From contig JAJAGP010000281.1 in assembly GCA_025084515.1 (NCBI GenBank), positions 1 to 64,000 of the forward strand: a DNA stretch of 64,000 nucleotides, read 5' to 3'. Below, one piece after another: positions 11,031 to 20,331 of this stretch. The notes below the pieces were generated by a model. That model was not told the DNA's origin and did no database searches. It worked only from the letters and a program-made list of their open reading frames with translations. Within the stretch, counting starts at the first letter, position 1; each line of letters begins with the position of its first letter. Source of the stretch: Ancistrus triradiatus. Lineage: Eukaryota; Chordata; Actinopteri; Siluriformes; Loricariidae. The position numbers were made by a program, and so were the translations under genes.

Positions 11031-12285
11031 CTGATGGCCTTAGGGAAGGCCTCTGTCGAGGATGCGACCTTCGGTGCAGCCGCAGGAAAAATGCCGAGAC
11101 CCTTGGTGCAGCCGCTGGAACTGCCGAGGCCCTTGGTGCGGCCGCTGGAACTGCCGCCGTTGGGAGGCCCTTGGTGCGGCCGCTGGAACTGCCGAGGCCC
11201 TTGGTGCGGCCGCTGGAACTGCCGAGGGCCCTTGGTGCGGCCGCTGGTGAACTGCCGAGGCCTTGGTGCGGCCGCTGGAACTGCCGAGGCCCTTGGTGCG
11301 GCCGCTGGAAACTGCCGAGGCCCTTGGTGCGGCCGCTGGAAAATGGAACTGCCGAGGCCCTTGGTGCGGCCGCTGGAACTGCCGAGGGGAGCCTTGGTGC
11401 GGCCGCTGGAAACTGCCGAGGCCCTTGGTGCGGCCGCTGGAAACTGCCGAGGCCCTTGGTGCGGCCGCTGGGAACTGCTGACCATGGAGGCAGCCACTGG
11501 AACTGCTGACACCCTGGAGGCAGCCACTGGAACTGCTGGCGCCACTGGAGGAAAGCCACTGGAACTGCTGGCGCCCTGGAGGCAGCCACTGGAACTGCTG
11601 ACGCCCTGGAGGCAGCCACTGGAACTGCTGACGCCCTGGAGGCAGCCACTGGAACTGCTGACGCCCTGGAGGCAGCCACTGGAACCGCTGACGCCCTGGA
11701 GGCAGCCACTGGAACCGCTGACGCCCTGGATGCAGCCACTGGAACCACTGACGACCTGGACACAGTCACTGGCACAAACGTTCGAGACGCAGGAGTGGGC
11801 ACGAGCGGGAGTGACGCGACTGTCCGTTTTGACAGCGTGCGTGGTGCCGGAGTCGGCGGGGCTAACTGTGCAACCGTGATACCGAACGTTCTATTTTTCT
11901 GCCGGCGTTTGACCAAAACGGTCCGGCTGGTGGCAAGCTGGGGATCCAGCACATGACCCACCAGAACAGGCCGGACAGGGCGAACGGGTTCCAAACTCGT
12001 TGCTTCGATGCCTGGGACACCCCGTGGGGAGCCGAAAGCAAACTCCAGCAACTCTAAGAGCTCCCCCACGGTTCCAGCCCTGAGCATCGGCCACAACTGA
12101 GTTGCCCATGTTAAAGCCTCACCGGTTAGGTGAAGAACCACCAGCGACACCCTGGCATACTCGGTGTCAAATGGAACTACACTGAAAAAACAAATGAAAT
12201 TCTTGATAAAGGGTCGGCATTGGGTGGGGTCGCCGTTGAAATGGCCAAGAAGAAATGAAAAGTCAGGGGAACCTGCCGTCTCCAT
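10402..12285 (-). CDS. gag-like protein of LTR element 1 extended by tandem repeats
   Basis: A 627-residue open frame starts at an ATG only 15 nt from the LTR edge. Residues 12-80 carry the Ty3/gypsy Gag capsid pattern (NGDPTQCRPFIKNFICFF, then LTGEALTWATQLW). After residue about 165 the frame passes without a stop through block F (AVPVAASRAS repeats), block E (PRQFQRPHQG-type) and into block D. Gag would form virus-like particles that package RNA. The repeats are rich in Arg, Gln, Pro and Ser and replace the usual zinc knuckle and pol; a charge-based RNA-binding role is possible but unproven. No protease cleavage or frameshift site is evident. Confidence 0.7.
   Translation of the reverse strand: METAGSPDFSFLLGHFNGDPTQCRPFIKNFICFFSVVPFDTEYARVSLVVLHLTGEALTWATQLWPMLRAGTVGELLELLEFAFGSPRGVPGIEATSLEPVRPVRPVLVGHVLDPQLATSRTVLVKRRQKNRTFGITVAQLAPPTPAPRTLSKRTVASLPLVPTPASRTFVPVTVSRSSVVPVAASRASAVPVAASRASAVPVAASRASAVPVAASRASAVPVAASRASAVPVAASRAPAVPVAFLQWRQQFQWLPPGCQQFQWLPPWSAVPSGRTKGLGSFQRPHQGPRQFPAAAPRLPSAVPAAAPRASAVPFSSGRTKGLGSFQRPHQGPRQFQRPHQGLGSSPAAAPRALGSSSGRTKGLGSSSGRTKGLPTAAVPAAAPRASAVPAAAPRVSAFFLRLHRRSHPRQRPSLRPSASVQRPRPEKSLFPRDPSRERLYQRDPSRERPLPKRPVQRTSLPKRSSPSRERLFQRDPSRERLFQRDPSRERLFQRDPSRERLFQRDPSRERLFQRDPSRERLFQRDPSRERLFQRDPAQRTSLPKDPSRENVSSKETRPENVSSKEARPENVSFSKETRPENVSTKKTPVQRTSLPKRPVQRTSLPKRPVQRMSLPKRPVPDETSLP
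11060..11470. repeat. minisatellite block E (30 bp)
   Basis: It repeats CCTTGGTGCGGCCGCTGGAA plus CTGCCGAGGC (30 bp), encoding PRQFQRPHQG on the minus strand. The spacing slips by 1-2 bases in places. Each unit contains a NotI-type GCGGCCGC palindrome, so the block is strikingly CpG-rich. Confidence 0.95.
11470..11775. repeat. minisatellite block F (30 bp)
   Basis: It repeats GCCCTGGAGGCAGCCACTGG plus AACTGCTGAC (30 bp), encoding AVPVAASRAS on the minus strand. This block directly follows the gag domain in frame. It appears related to block E, since both share a CTGGAACTGC core. Confidence 0.95.
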
Positions 12286-12300
12286 GTTGGCGGTTTATAC
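12286..12300 (-). promoter_or_regulatory. self-primer binding site of element 1
   Basis: On the minus strand the leader reads GTATAAACCGCC straight after the LTR. Its ATAAACCGC is the exact complement of GCGGTTTAT at the predicted transcript start in the LTR (12708-12700). This fits the fold-back priming known for Tf1/sushi elements rather than tRNA priming. Confidence 0.65.
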
Positions 12301-12842
12301 TGTAACGTGTGAGGGAGGCGAACTGAGGTGAGACGAATGCAGGTTCAAAATAAAGAAGGATTTATTAACAACAAAATACAACCGAAGAGAGACACAGCAA
12401 ACGGAAAACGGCGAGGACCGAAAACGGGTGCACAACGAAATGGGGACGAGGCTGGAAACGGGCGTGAAACAGAAACCAAAACGGGTAGGAAACATAAATA
12501 ACACAGGAGACGCAAAACGGGTAGAAAGAAAACAAAACAAGGAAGTGAACAGAAACGAACGGTGCCTTACAAAAGACGTGCGTCTAGACGTGATGAGCTG
12601 AGCGGCGCGTAGGGATGCGGCGATGAGTGGTGCGGCGAGGAGGAACGCGGCGATGAGCGGTGCAGCGCGGCGGGACGTGACGGACCGGAAGAACAAACGA
12701 TAAACCGCGAGGTGAGTCTCTTGCAGGCGCGCCTTTATAGGAAACCCCACAGCTGAATGCAATTGTCAATCCGATCACCGTGGGGCTTTTTAATAGGTCC
12801 AAAACATGGCGGGGGCGGTGCGTGCCGCCGTAGAGCGTGACA
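12301..12842 (-). repeat. 5' LTR of element 1
   Basis: The 542-bp LTR reads TGTCACG...CGTTACA on the minus strand. It holds a TATAAA promoter, a transcript start 31 bp downstream, and an AATAAA signal near 12360. The outer end is followed by the AGATT duplication. Confidence 0.93.
12700..12739 (-). promoter_or_regulatory. LTR core promoter of element 1 (TATA and transcript start)
   Basis: TATAAAGG starts at 12739 on the minus strand. GCGGTTTAT, the sequence complementary to the primer site, starts at 12708, exactly 31 bp on. That is the canonical TATA-to-start distance. Confidence 0.65.
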
Positions 12843-12847
12843 AGATT
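12843..12847. repeat. 5-bp target-site duplication AGATT, right
   Basis: It pairs with 8391-8395 and lies directly after the LTR terminus TGACA. Confidence 0.95.
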
Positions 12848-13225
12848 CAATACAGAAAATCATTCTGGAAATTACTAATTTAGAAGGGGAGAAGTGGAAG
12901 GGGCTGGACAAACACATTTAGATGCTTATTTGGGGCTCCTCATCCAATGACTGCGCGCTGGCCTTTGGTCATCTTTTATAACATGATGGATGTATCGGCC
13001 TACAATGCATTTGTCATCTGGACTGAGATCTTTCCTGACTGGAATGTGTCAAAGCTGTACAAAAGGCACATCTTTCTTGAAGGAGCTGGGGAAGGCGCTT
13101 GTGACACCGCACATCCAATGGAGGCAGCACCTGCCAAGGACCCCAGCTGCTGCAGCCATGGTGAGGGAGATCCAGGAAAGGACTGCACCAAGTACTACAC
13201 CAGTGTGTAAGGTAAGTAAGTAAGT

Positions 13226-13275
<50 letters not shown>

Positions 13276-13490
13276 ATGTTTGTGTATAAGTGCATGAGAG
13301 TGTGTTGTGTGTGTCTTGGTATCAGCAAAAAGACACCATAGTAAAGTAACCATGGTCCTCTTGTTTCTAGGTTGCTGCTGAGGGAAAAATAAAGAGGAAG
13401 AGTCGCCAAGTTTGCAGGTCATCTGATGATGTCAAGACAAGCATGACCTGTGAGAAATTTGCAGAAAGCACAGTGTGATGACATGTCACT
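12848..13490 (+). pseudogene. piggyBac transposase C-terminal part
   Basis: The frame resumes with SIQKIILEITNLEG, then skips the catalytic core and continues WPLVIFYNMMDVSAYNAFVIW and LYKRHIFLEELGKALVTPHI. This is the conserved C-terminal end of the RNase H-like fold. After a (TG)n stretch, a cysteine-bearing tail (KRKSRQVCRSSDDVKTSMTC) matches the piggyBac cysteine-rich DNA-binding domain. The Asp triad region is absent, so this is a deletion derivative. Confidence 0.85.
13229..13275. repeat. (TG)n microsatellite
   Basis: About 23 TG units lie between the two parts of the piggyBac C-terminus. Confidence 0.98.
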
Positions 13491-13530
13491 CGTTGGCTGT
13501 GTAGATCTACAGACACATACATACACACAG

Positions 13531-13560
<30 letters not shown>
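13531..13560. repeat. (CA)n microsatellite
   Basis: About 15 CA units lie in the piggyBac 3' region. Confidence 0.98.
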
Positions 13561-13562
<2 letters not shown>

Positions 13563-13951
13563 TCATATTGCGATTGCTTGTTTGTTGTATTGTTGTATTG
13601 TATTGCGATTTTGTTCATTTCTCGTTCACAGTGCATGTATGTAAAACAAAATTGCAATGTTATGTTTCAATGTTATGTAAAACTATTGTGTTTTATATGT
13701 AGGTCTTTCAAAAGTAGCGAAACATTAAAAAAAGTTTGAACATGTTTTTTAATTTTTTATTATTTTTTTATTATCCTAATTTAACCATTACCTGATACAG
13801 GTAAGGAAAACATTGATAGAATAATCAGTAATGGAGTTAGTAATGAAATATTCACACTGCTTGTTAGGATTTGTTTGGTTTCAGATATCTTTTGGATAAT
13901 TAAAAATGCACCAGGTAAAATGAACAGTGACAAATGAACATAACAGGAGGG

Positions 13952-13955
13952 TTAA
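13952..13955. repeat. TTAA target-site duplication, right
   Basis: It follows the inverted terminal sequence AACATAACAGGAGGG and matches 7562-7565. Confidence 0.9.
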
Positions 13956-14052
13956 ACAAACTTTATGAGAGCGTTGGGGTTTATAAAATGGCATGAGGAA
14001 CAAATCCCGGTTTCAATAGTTTGAGCCCTGAGTCATTTCTTATAGTTATTGT
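13956..14052 (-). pseudogene. L2-clade LINE (subfamily 2), right half of the split copy
   Basis: The reverse complement matches 21236-21318 (AGAAATGACTCA...GGCTCAAACTATTGAAAC). It continues the LINE interrupted at 7561, confirming a clean piggyBac insertion. Confidence 0.85.
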
Positions 14053-14289
14053 CTGGCTTTAACTTCTTTACTTCCCTCTTAATGTCAGTCATTTGAGCCG
14101 TCATTGTCTAGCAGTTTAGTTAATGAGATTTTCAGATGAAAAGTGCAGTCAGTCACAATGTTTGTCCCCGGCATAAAAAAATTAGGTGGGCGTACCTCAA
14201 TGAGACTGATCAGGGGTTTGAGCAGAGATACTGTCCTGCCTACAGTCTCTACTGCACTTGCTCTAGCTTGGAATTTGCATTTACTGTGC

Positions 14290-14515
14290 AAATGCCCAGT
14301 CAGTCATTGTGGTGGCTTCAAAAGTTCACAGTATGTGTCAATGGTGACGTATCATCCATAATATCAACAGTCTATGGCTGCATCTCACTGATGTTCCTGT
14401 CTCATTGACTGGTATAAAGCCTCTATCAGGGCTGGTCATTTGTGTCATTGGGCTTGGCTGTTAATAAAGAATGCACTATGAGCAAAATTTTCGCCTGTGT
14501 CTCCTTCATCACCCC
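14290..14515 (+). repeat. LTR 3' part and primer site of a degraded LTR element
   Basis: A TATAAAGCC box lies at about 14411, and AATAAAG at about 14463 could be the polyadenylation signal. TGGTGTCAGAAGTGG at 14526 resembles a tRNA-type primer binding site seen in animal gypsy elements. The partner LTR was not found in the window. Confidence 0.45.
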
Positions 14516-14539
14516 AATGCTACAATGGTGTCAGAAGTG

Positions 14540-14800
14540 GCATAGCAAATGCTATGCCTAGAGACATGGATGGTGGAAGAGAGGCATTGGATGGACAGAG
14601 ACATCGCACAGAGATGACGGTGGTGCAGCTCAGCCTAGCGTTGGAAGGCCCAGCTTATTGTAAAGTGCAAGTCACAGCATGGCAGTTTGACGGCACTTTG
14701 CAGGGTGCTTCAACAGAAATTCTCCAAGATTCCTGTAGCTGCTGATGTTTGTCAACAGCTTCAAGAATGATGGCATCAGATCAACGATGGAGTGTCAAGC
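14540..14800 (+). pseudogene. possible gag fragment behind the primer site
   Basis: A short frame follows the primer-site-like sequence and reads VQLSLALEGPAYCKVQ, which resembles the LxLEG segment of gypsy gag. It is interrupted by stops within about 80 codons. The call rests on position and this motif only. Confidence 0.35.
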
Positions 14801-15328
14801 CTACCCAGAATTCCCAGCTGTACTTGCATGTCATTTTCCTGGTAATTCCTGACCCTGTCCACAAGGTGGTAGTACTGGGATATGTGAGCCCTAGACTAGT
14901 TATAAGGGAAGAAATGAGCTGGTATTTGAAATTATTCATTTATGAATATTTTTAAGCTAAAATGAAAAAGTAAGTGGTAATACCAGTGCGACATGGAACA
15001 GACTGGAAGACAGTTTAATAATGTTCAAAGAAAAGTTGGAAATGGTAGTAAATCAACCAAAAGGGGATTACAGGATTAAATAGCACATTGTTTTACATGC
15101 GGAAACATACAAGTCAGAGACATGTAATTCTCCAGTGTCCTTAATGTCATTAAGATGGGCAGAGGATAAAGTCACAGTCTGAGGAAAGTCAGATAGCACT
15201 GACTATAGAGGGTCAGGTGAAATCTGTTTTAGGTTTATTGTTAATTTTCTGAGAACAAAAAAAATAATTAATCGGATATAAATATATAGGGGTAAACATC
15301 CCCCAATAAAATATCTTGAACCATATAC
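14801..15328. other. no recognisable feature
   Basis: AT-rich sequence with only short chance frames. I recognise no element. Confidence 0.5.
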
Positions 15329-15463
15329 TGTTACATGGGGTCAAGGGAGAAGCAGACAAATGCAGGGTTCCAGTTAAAAAATTAAACAGTTTATTAACAA
15401 ACACAATAGTCCCCAGAAGGTGGACAAGCCAAGATAACAATAACCATATTAACAATGATAACA

Positions 15464-15509
<46 letters not shown>

Positions 15510-16257
15510 CACAACCAAGGAAGGGCACAGGGAACCAAAACATGAGGAGAACAGAGGAATAACTAATGCCGGCCGCGAGGGAACAGATATCACTGGCGGT
15601 GGGGAGTTAGCGTGAACCATGGAGGCTAACGAGAAGGCTGCGGTGCTAACGGAAGCTAGCAGAGGCCTAGCATGAAGTTACAGGCCGAACGTGAAGGTAG
15701 CGGAGCTATGGAAGCGACTGGAGGGAGTGGGGAGTAACTGAAGCTAATGGAAGGCTAATGGAGCCAGCGGTAAGCAACTGGATAGGATGGAGTGCTACCG
15801 AGGGTAACGAGGAGCCACCATAGCTACTGGTAAAAAATCGAAGGAAGCAGAGAGCTACCAAAGCTAACGGAAGGCTACGAGAAGCTTCAGGAGTTAGCAG
15901 AAAGGCTAACGAGAGCTAAGGTGGTGCGATCGCAGCCACGGGCAGGGTGGCAAAGGCCACAAACTCAGAAGTCCGAGAGCAGACGGAACCGCAACAAAAG
16001 GTAACCCAGCGTGCAAAACCGTAATGCAAAAATCCCAGCAGTATCCAAAAGGAAACATCCAACGTGTAGAAAACTGAGTAAACAGAGTCAATGCTCCCGC
16101 GCCAGCGTTTGGGAGAGCAGGGCTTAAAAAGAGTACTAGACAGCTGAAAGTGCTTAGCGAGCAACAGTACTCAAGCCTAATCAGTCACAGCTGAGTCCGT
16201 GGCCATGCTGTTCCTGGAGGGCATTGTGGGCGATGTAGTCCTAATTGCCCACAGACA
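15329..16257 (-). repeat. solo gypsy-type LTR
   Basis: In plus view it starts TGTTACATGGGG, the same style as the LTR ends at 41443 and 58046. On the minus strand TTTTTAAG at 16130 precedes GGCGCGGGAGC at 16103, repeating the TATA-then-GGCG layout of the other LTRs here. A minus-strand AATAAACTG lies near 15392. A degenerate GCTAAC-rich repeat (15610-15910) and an (AAT)n tract fill the middle. No internal region is attached and no duplication was found, so the outer boundary is approximate. Confidence 0.55.
15466..15508. repeat. (AAT)n microsatellite
   Basis: About 14 perfect AAT units lie within the solo LTR. Confidence 0.98.
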
Positions 16258-16381
16258 TGAAATCCCCACTGGACAACGGCGCATCCACGTGGCGCAGCAT
16301 GCTTAGAAACGAGGTCAATCTTCAGGGTCCCGGTGAGCGGTGAGCTCGGGGCATCCTCAATGGACGAAGAGACTTAGTTCC

Positions 16382-17835
16382 TCCTGCTAGGCTCAAACAC
16401 ATTAGGGGGAAAAAACGCTAGCACCATGTTATAATGAACACACTCGTACCTTAAAGAAAACAGCACAGAGATTAGAACATAAGTGGCGACAGTGGAGTTC
16501 AGAACATAAATTGGAGGTATTGAAGATTTCTTGGAGGGATAGCATGGCAGAGTATAAGCATACCCTCACTAAAGCTAAAGCTGCATATTTTTCTTCAATC
16601 ATAGAGAATAATAAGAATAATCCAAGATTTCTCTTTAATACAATCTCCAGATTAAATAAAAATCTTACAGAAAGTGACTCATGTTCTGCTTAATTGTAAC
16701 AGTAATGATTTCAAGACTTTCATTAACGACAAAATAGAAACAATTAAGCATAAATCCCAGAAGTTGAATCTGTTCATCTGGACATAGGTTTTGTCGGAGA
16801 AATGTTTTGTCACTCATCTAAGTGACTTCTTCAGTCTCAGCTAGCATCGTATTACCCAATTATTCAGCAGCCTTCCAGATGCAGTAATAGTGTAGATGTC
16901 TGTTTTATTAGGTGTAAATCAAGACTAGAATCTTTTTACCTCAATTACTAATTCTGAACTGTCCGCACTGACCAGCTGATCCGTCATCATCATGTTTATT
17001 AGATCCAATTCCTACATGTTCACTCAAAGAATTGATACCTAGTACCCAAATCCTTTAAGTGTGCCATTATTAAACCACTGATTAAAACAGCCAATCTTTA
17101 CCCTTGTGTGCTGTCAAATTATAGACCAATTTCAAATCTACCTTTCCTCTCCGAAATCTTAGACAAACCTATCTATCAGCATCTCTGTAGTTACCTCCAA
17201 AGTAATGATGTTTATGAAACATTTCAGTCTGGCTTCAGGCCTCATCATAGTACTGAAACAGCTTTAATTAGGGTAAAAATGATTTATTAATGTCTTCAGA
17301 TAATGGATGTGTTTCTATTCTTGTTCTGTTAGATTTAATTGCAGTATTTGACACAAAAGATCATGATGTCTTACTGAATAGACTAGAAAATACTGTAGGT
17401 GTTAAAGGATTGGCACTTTCATGGTTTAAATCCTTCTTGACTGATTGGTACCAGTTTGTTTATGTAAATAATCTATGCTCTAAGCTCTCAAAAGTGAAGT
17501 ATGCCGTGCCTCAGGAGTCTGTGCTTGGCTGTGTTACGTGCTGGTTCTACTCTTTCTAGCTATACTGCTATACCTAATGCTGCCGGAGTCTCATGCTACA
17601 CATGACATCAGTGATTGTTTATAGACACTGAGCTCTTAATCAATAGCTAATCTACATTTTCTGTTTTCTCTCCGAGCTTTGTTACGGTACCAGTTCCAAC
17701 CCCACACATGAAGATGTTCATCCGCTTCAACTCCACTCAAAATGTTTCTATCATCAGCTCCAGCCCCACCATACCTGGGCCACACCAGAAGGCAGTAACT
17801 CTCTCCCTCCTCCAGTTGGCTGGGAACAAAGTGCC
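16382..17835 (+). pseudogene. L2-clade LINE, internal fragment plus 3' UTR
   Basis: It is collinear with the L2 at 44440-45540: the post-endonuclease linker (AEYKHTLTKAKAAYFSSIIE), then RT motifs SNYRPISNLPFLSEILDK, FQSGFRPHHSTETALIRV and a degraded LLDLIAVFDTKDHDVLL. At about 17525 it jumps directly into 3' UTR sequence (TCATGCTACACATGACATCA). Frameshifts and stops are present throughout. Confidence 0.85.
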
Positions 17836-18074
17836 ATATTTAGACATTTAGATATTTGGCTTTAGATATAAGTACTGTATATTCTATGGAAATGATTAAT
17901 GCAAATTGGTTCAAATGACCTATAACAGCCAGCACCTCTAGAATAGTTATTTTGCATCACTGTTGCATTAAACTTTGACTTTTACTTACCCATAAAGGAG
18001 TAATTTTTGTAAGAAGTTCAACAAATGTAAAAAAGAGAAAAAAAAAAGAATCTATGTAATGCAAGCATATCTGA

Positions 18075-18430
18075 GTCTTAAGGTGATCAGAGACATTGGG
18101 ATGCTGTCTTCTGCCTCCCGTGGGATTGCAGATGTGTCATGTGATCCCTCTTGGCTGTGTTACCTTCCGGTTCTCCTCTTTCTAGCTATGCTGCTATAGA
18201 TAATGCTGCCGGGGTCTCATGCTACACGTGGCATCAGTGATTGTTAATAGACACTGTGCTCTTAATCAATAACTAATTGCATTTTCTGTTTTCTCACCGA
18301 GCTGTGTTCTAGTACCAGTTCCTGCACCACACATGATGTTCATCCGCTGCAGCTTCACTCAAGCTCCTTCCATCATCAGCTCCAGTCTCACCATACCTGG
18401 GCCACACCAGAAGGCAGTAAGGCACTATTA
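18075..18430 (+). repeat. L2-clade LINE 3' UTR fragment
   Basis: It repeats 17526-17835 in direct orientation and extends a little further upstream (GTGATCAGAGACATTGGG). It ends at the same CCAGAAGGCAGTAA. This could be a tandem insertion of two L2 tails or a segmental duplication. Confidence 0.8.
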
Positions 18431-18474
18431 CATAAGATAGTGTAAAGGCAAAAAACAAGAAAGAGAACAGTCTG

Positions 18475-19556
18475 TTTCTAATCTCTATTTACATCACATC
18501 TGTTTAAATTATGTGCACATATCTAGATATACATCTAACATAATTGTGAAACACTCCATTAAAATTTGGAAACAATTTAGGAATGCATTTTCTCTTAATA
18601 AGCCCTCAATATATTCCCCGATAACAAAGAATAATATGTTCACTCCCTCAGTAGTGGATAGAGCTTTTGAGATGTGGGCAGATAATGGTTTGTATACAGT
18701 AAAAGACCTCTTTGTGGATAATACGTTTGCATCTTTTGAACAGCTTAGTAAAAATTGGAATATCCCTTCATCACACTTTTACAGGTATTTACAGCTTCGT
18801 AGTTTCATTTCATCACTATTCCCAATTTCCTACACTGCCGCCTAAATCCCTTCTGGATAATTAATTAGAAATTAACATACGCTCTAAAAATATTATTGGC
18901 ACTGTGTATTCTTTACTTAATTCAGAAAATATGGAACCTTTGAATATACTGAAACGGCAGTGGGAGGAGGAGTTGGGCACCCACATATCTGAAGAAGCAT
19001 GGGAAGGAGTCCTGTGTAGAATTCACTCTTCTTCTATTTGCTTGAGACATACTGTGATGCAGTTTAAAATTGTTCATCGTTTACATTGGTCTAAGGTAAA
19101 GCTAGCAAGATTCATGCCAGATGTTGACCCTGTGTGTGACAGATCTAAAGCGGGACTAGCTACTCTTTCACATATGTTTTGGCTATGTCCCAAATTAATA
19201 CTTTTTTGGCAGTCTATATTTTCTTTCCTTTCAGATGCCATAAACACACCCATCCAGCCCTCTCCTCTTGTAGCAGTTTTTGGTGTGATAGCACAGGACA
19301 CCGGTATTACCAAATCTGCAAAAGGTGTGATTGCGTTTGCAACCTTCTTGGCCAGAAGGCTAGTACTGCTTAAGTGGAAAGATAAGTCTCCGCCTACTTT
19401 TGGTCAATTTATTAGGGATTTGATGTACTATCTGACTCTAGAAAAGATTCGTTACGCTACGAAGGGTGAGGGTTCAAGATTTTTTTAGTTGTTTGTTTTG
19501 CTTTCTTCTTATGTGGAAATAATGGAAAACTATAATAAAAATATGTTTGACAAAAA
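18475..19556 (+). mobile_element. L1-type LINE, 5'-truncated copy
   Basis: Only the last third of ORF2 and the short 3' UTR remain, ending in AATAAAAATATG and an A-rich tail near 19556. 5' truncation during target-primed reverse transcription is the usual fate of L1. Confidence 0.8.
18513..19488 (+). pseudogene. L1 ORF2 C-terminal region
   Basis: Two frames cover it (18513-18845 and 18904-19488) with one frameshift between. The second reads HTVMQFKIVHRLHWSKVKLA, then DPVCDRSKAGLATLSHMFWLC, the L1 ORF2 C-terminal cysteine/histidine knuckle with its second Cys replaced by Ser, and ends in KRLVLLKWKDKSPPT-type sequence. Upstream RT and endonuclease are absent. The long intact second frame (194 codons) suggests a fairly young copy. 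Confidence 0.85.
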
Positions 19557-20030
19557 AATTATGTACACATTTACATTTATCATCAATATCATTAACAGCA
19601 ATCATGGCATCCCTGGATAACCTAGAGATTAAAAAAATGCTAATGTTCATGTCTCCAGTCTAGAGGAATATTTAAATCAATCTATCATTAGGATAGTCTC
19701 ATAAAAACTATAGTCATATGTTTTTAACCTACCATAAATGGGGAACTTGGGCCCCTGACAGGGCATTGATTCTAAATAAGTCGAAGTGACATGTGATGCC
19801 CTTCTGGACCCACAGGTCCCCAGGTGTGCACTGGGGCCCCTTCAGGGCATTGACCATAACTCACTCAGTTTTTGAAATATGGCTATGAACTTTGACAGGC
19901 TTGGTCCCGGATGCACCCTGTGGTGACATGTGATGCCCCTCGGGCCCCTTGGGTACACTCATGGTCGACCATTGCAAAGTGGCAATCAACACGGCACACA
20001 TAGTGCACTTAATGTGACGTCAGTTCCTGT
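19557..20030. other. unassigned sequence with short internal repeats
   Basis: Between 19740 and 19975 the phrases GACATGTGATGCCC and GGGGCCCCTTCAGGGCATTG recur in diverged form, suggesting an old two- to three-copy repeat. I recognise no coding sequence. Confidence 0.4.
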
Positions 20031-20331
20031 CGTAGCGCGCGTTGTTTGTTTGCAGCAATTAGCAGCCAGTCAAGTAATTCTTCGCAATTTTTACTAAATT
20101 GGAACTAAAACTCAAATTTAATCGATTTATTTTTTAGTTTCACTCGCCACTTGCACTAGCCACCACTGAGTTTGGCTCACAGACACGGTGTGTGTCTTGG
20201 CACATGAATTTTCAGTTGCTGAAGCCGTAAAACGGTCGCAGCAACCCAGATTAACCTACCTTAATATAAAAATTTCCGTCCGTACACTCTACCTTCCATC
20301 TAGTCCATCTTTTTGTTAACTAAGAGCTAAT

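Larger units (their letters stand above)
8396..12842 (-). mobile_element. gag-only LTR retrotransposon 1 with codon-phased minisatellites
   Basis: Two direct LTRs bound the element and a perfect 5-bp duplication flanks it. Read on the minus strand the order is 5' LTR, a 15-nt leader, a gag-like reading frame, six blocks of 27- or 30-bp tandem repeats, then a shortened 3' LTR. No protease, reverse transcriptase, RNase H or integrase motif is present, so it cannot move on its own. The family is Ty3/gypsy, judging from the gag capsid pattern and the Tf1/sushi-like start signals. Confidence 0.9.
7566..13951 (+). mobile_element. piggyBac DNA transposon with nested LTR element
   Basis: The left end begins CCCTCCTGTTATGTT and the right end is its inverted counterpart AACATAACAGGAGGG, both flanked by TTAA. 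The two transposase halves lie in plus orientation on either side of an LTR retrotransposon (8396-12842). Without the insert the element would be about 1.9 kb, shorter than a full piggyBac because the catalytic centre is missing. It sits inside an L2 copy, so the order of events is L2, then piggyBac, then the LTR element. Confidence 0.95.

Noticed and set aside
8384..11545. A 1053-codon minus-strand open frame
   Set aside because: It is almost wholly made of minisatellite units read in a different frame from gag. Unit lengths divisible by three keep any frame open, so length alone is no evidence of a protein.
8850..11775. CRISPR array
   Set aside because: Repeats are head to tail without unique spacers, lie inside an LTR element, and the DNA is vertebrate.
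10653..11879. A 408-codon plus-strand open frame
   Set aside because: It is the antisense shadow of the repeat blocks and of the gag strand. It has no domain.
13000..13223. Host PGBD gene
   Set aside because: TTAA duplications, inverted ends and the missing catalytic core show a transposon copy, not a domesticated host gene.
13014..13657. Small proteins rich in Thr-His or Cys-Val
   Set aside because: They are translations of (CA)n and (TG)n microsatellites; the same applies at 7734-8069 and 48346-48718.
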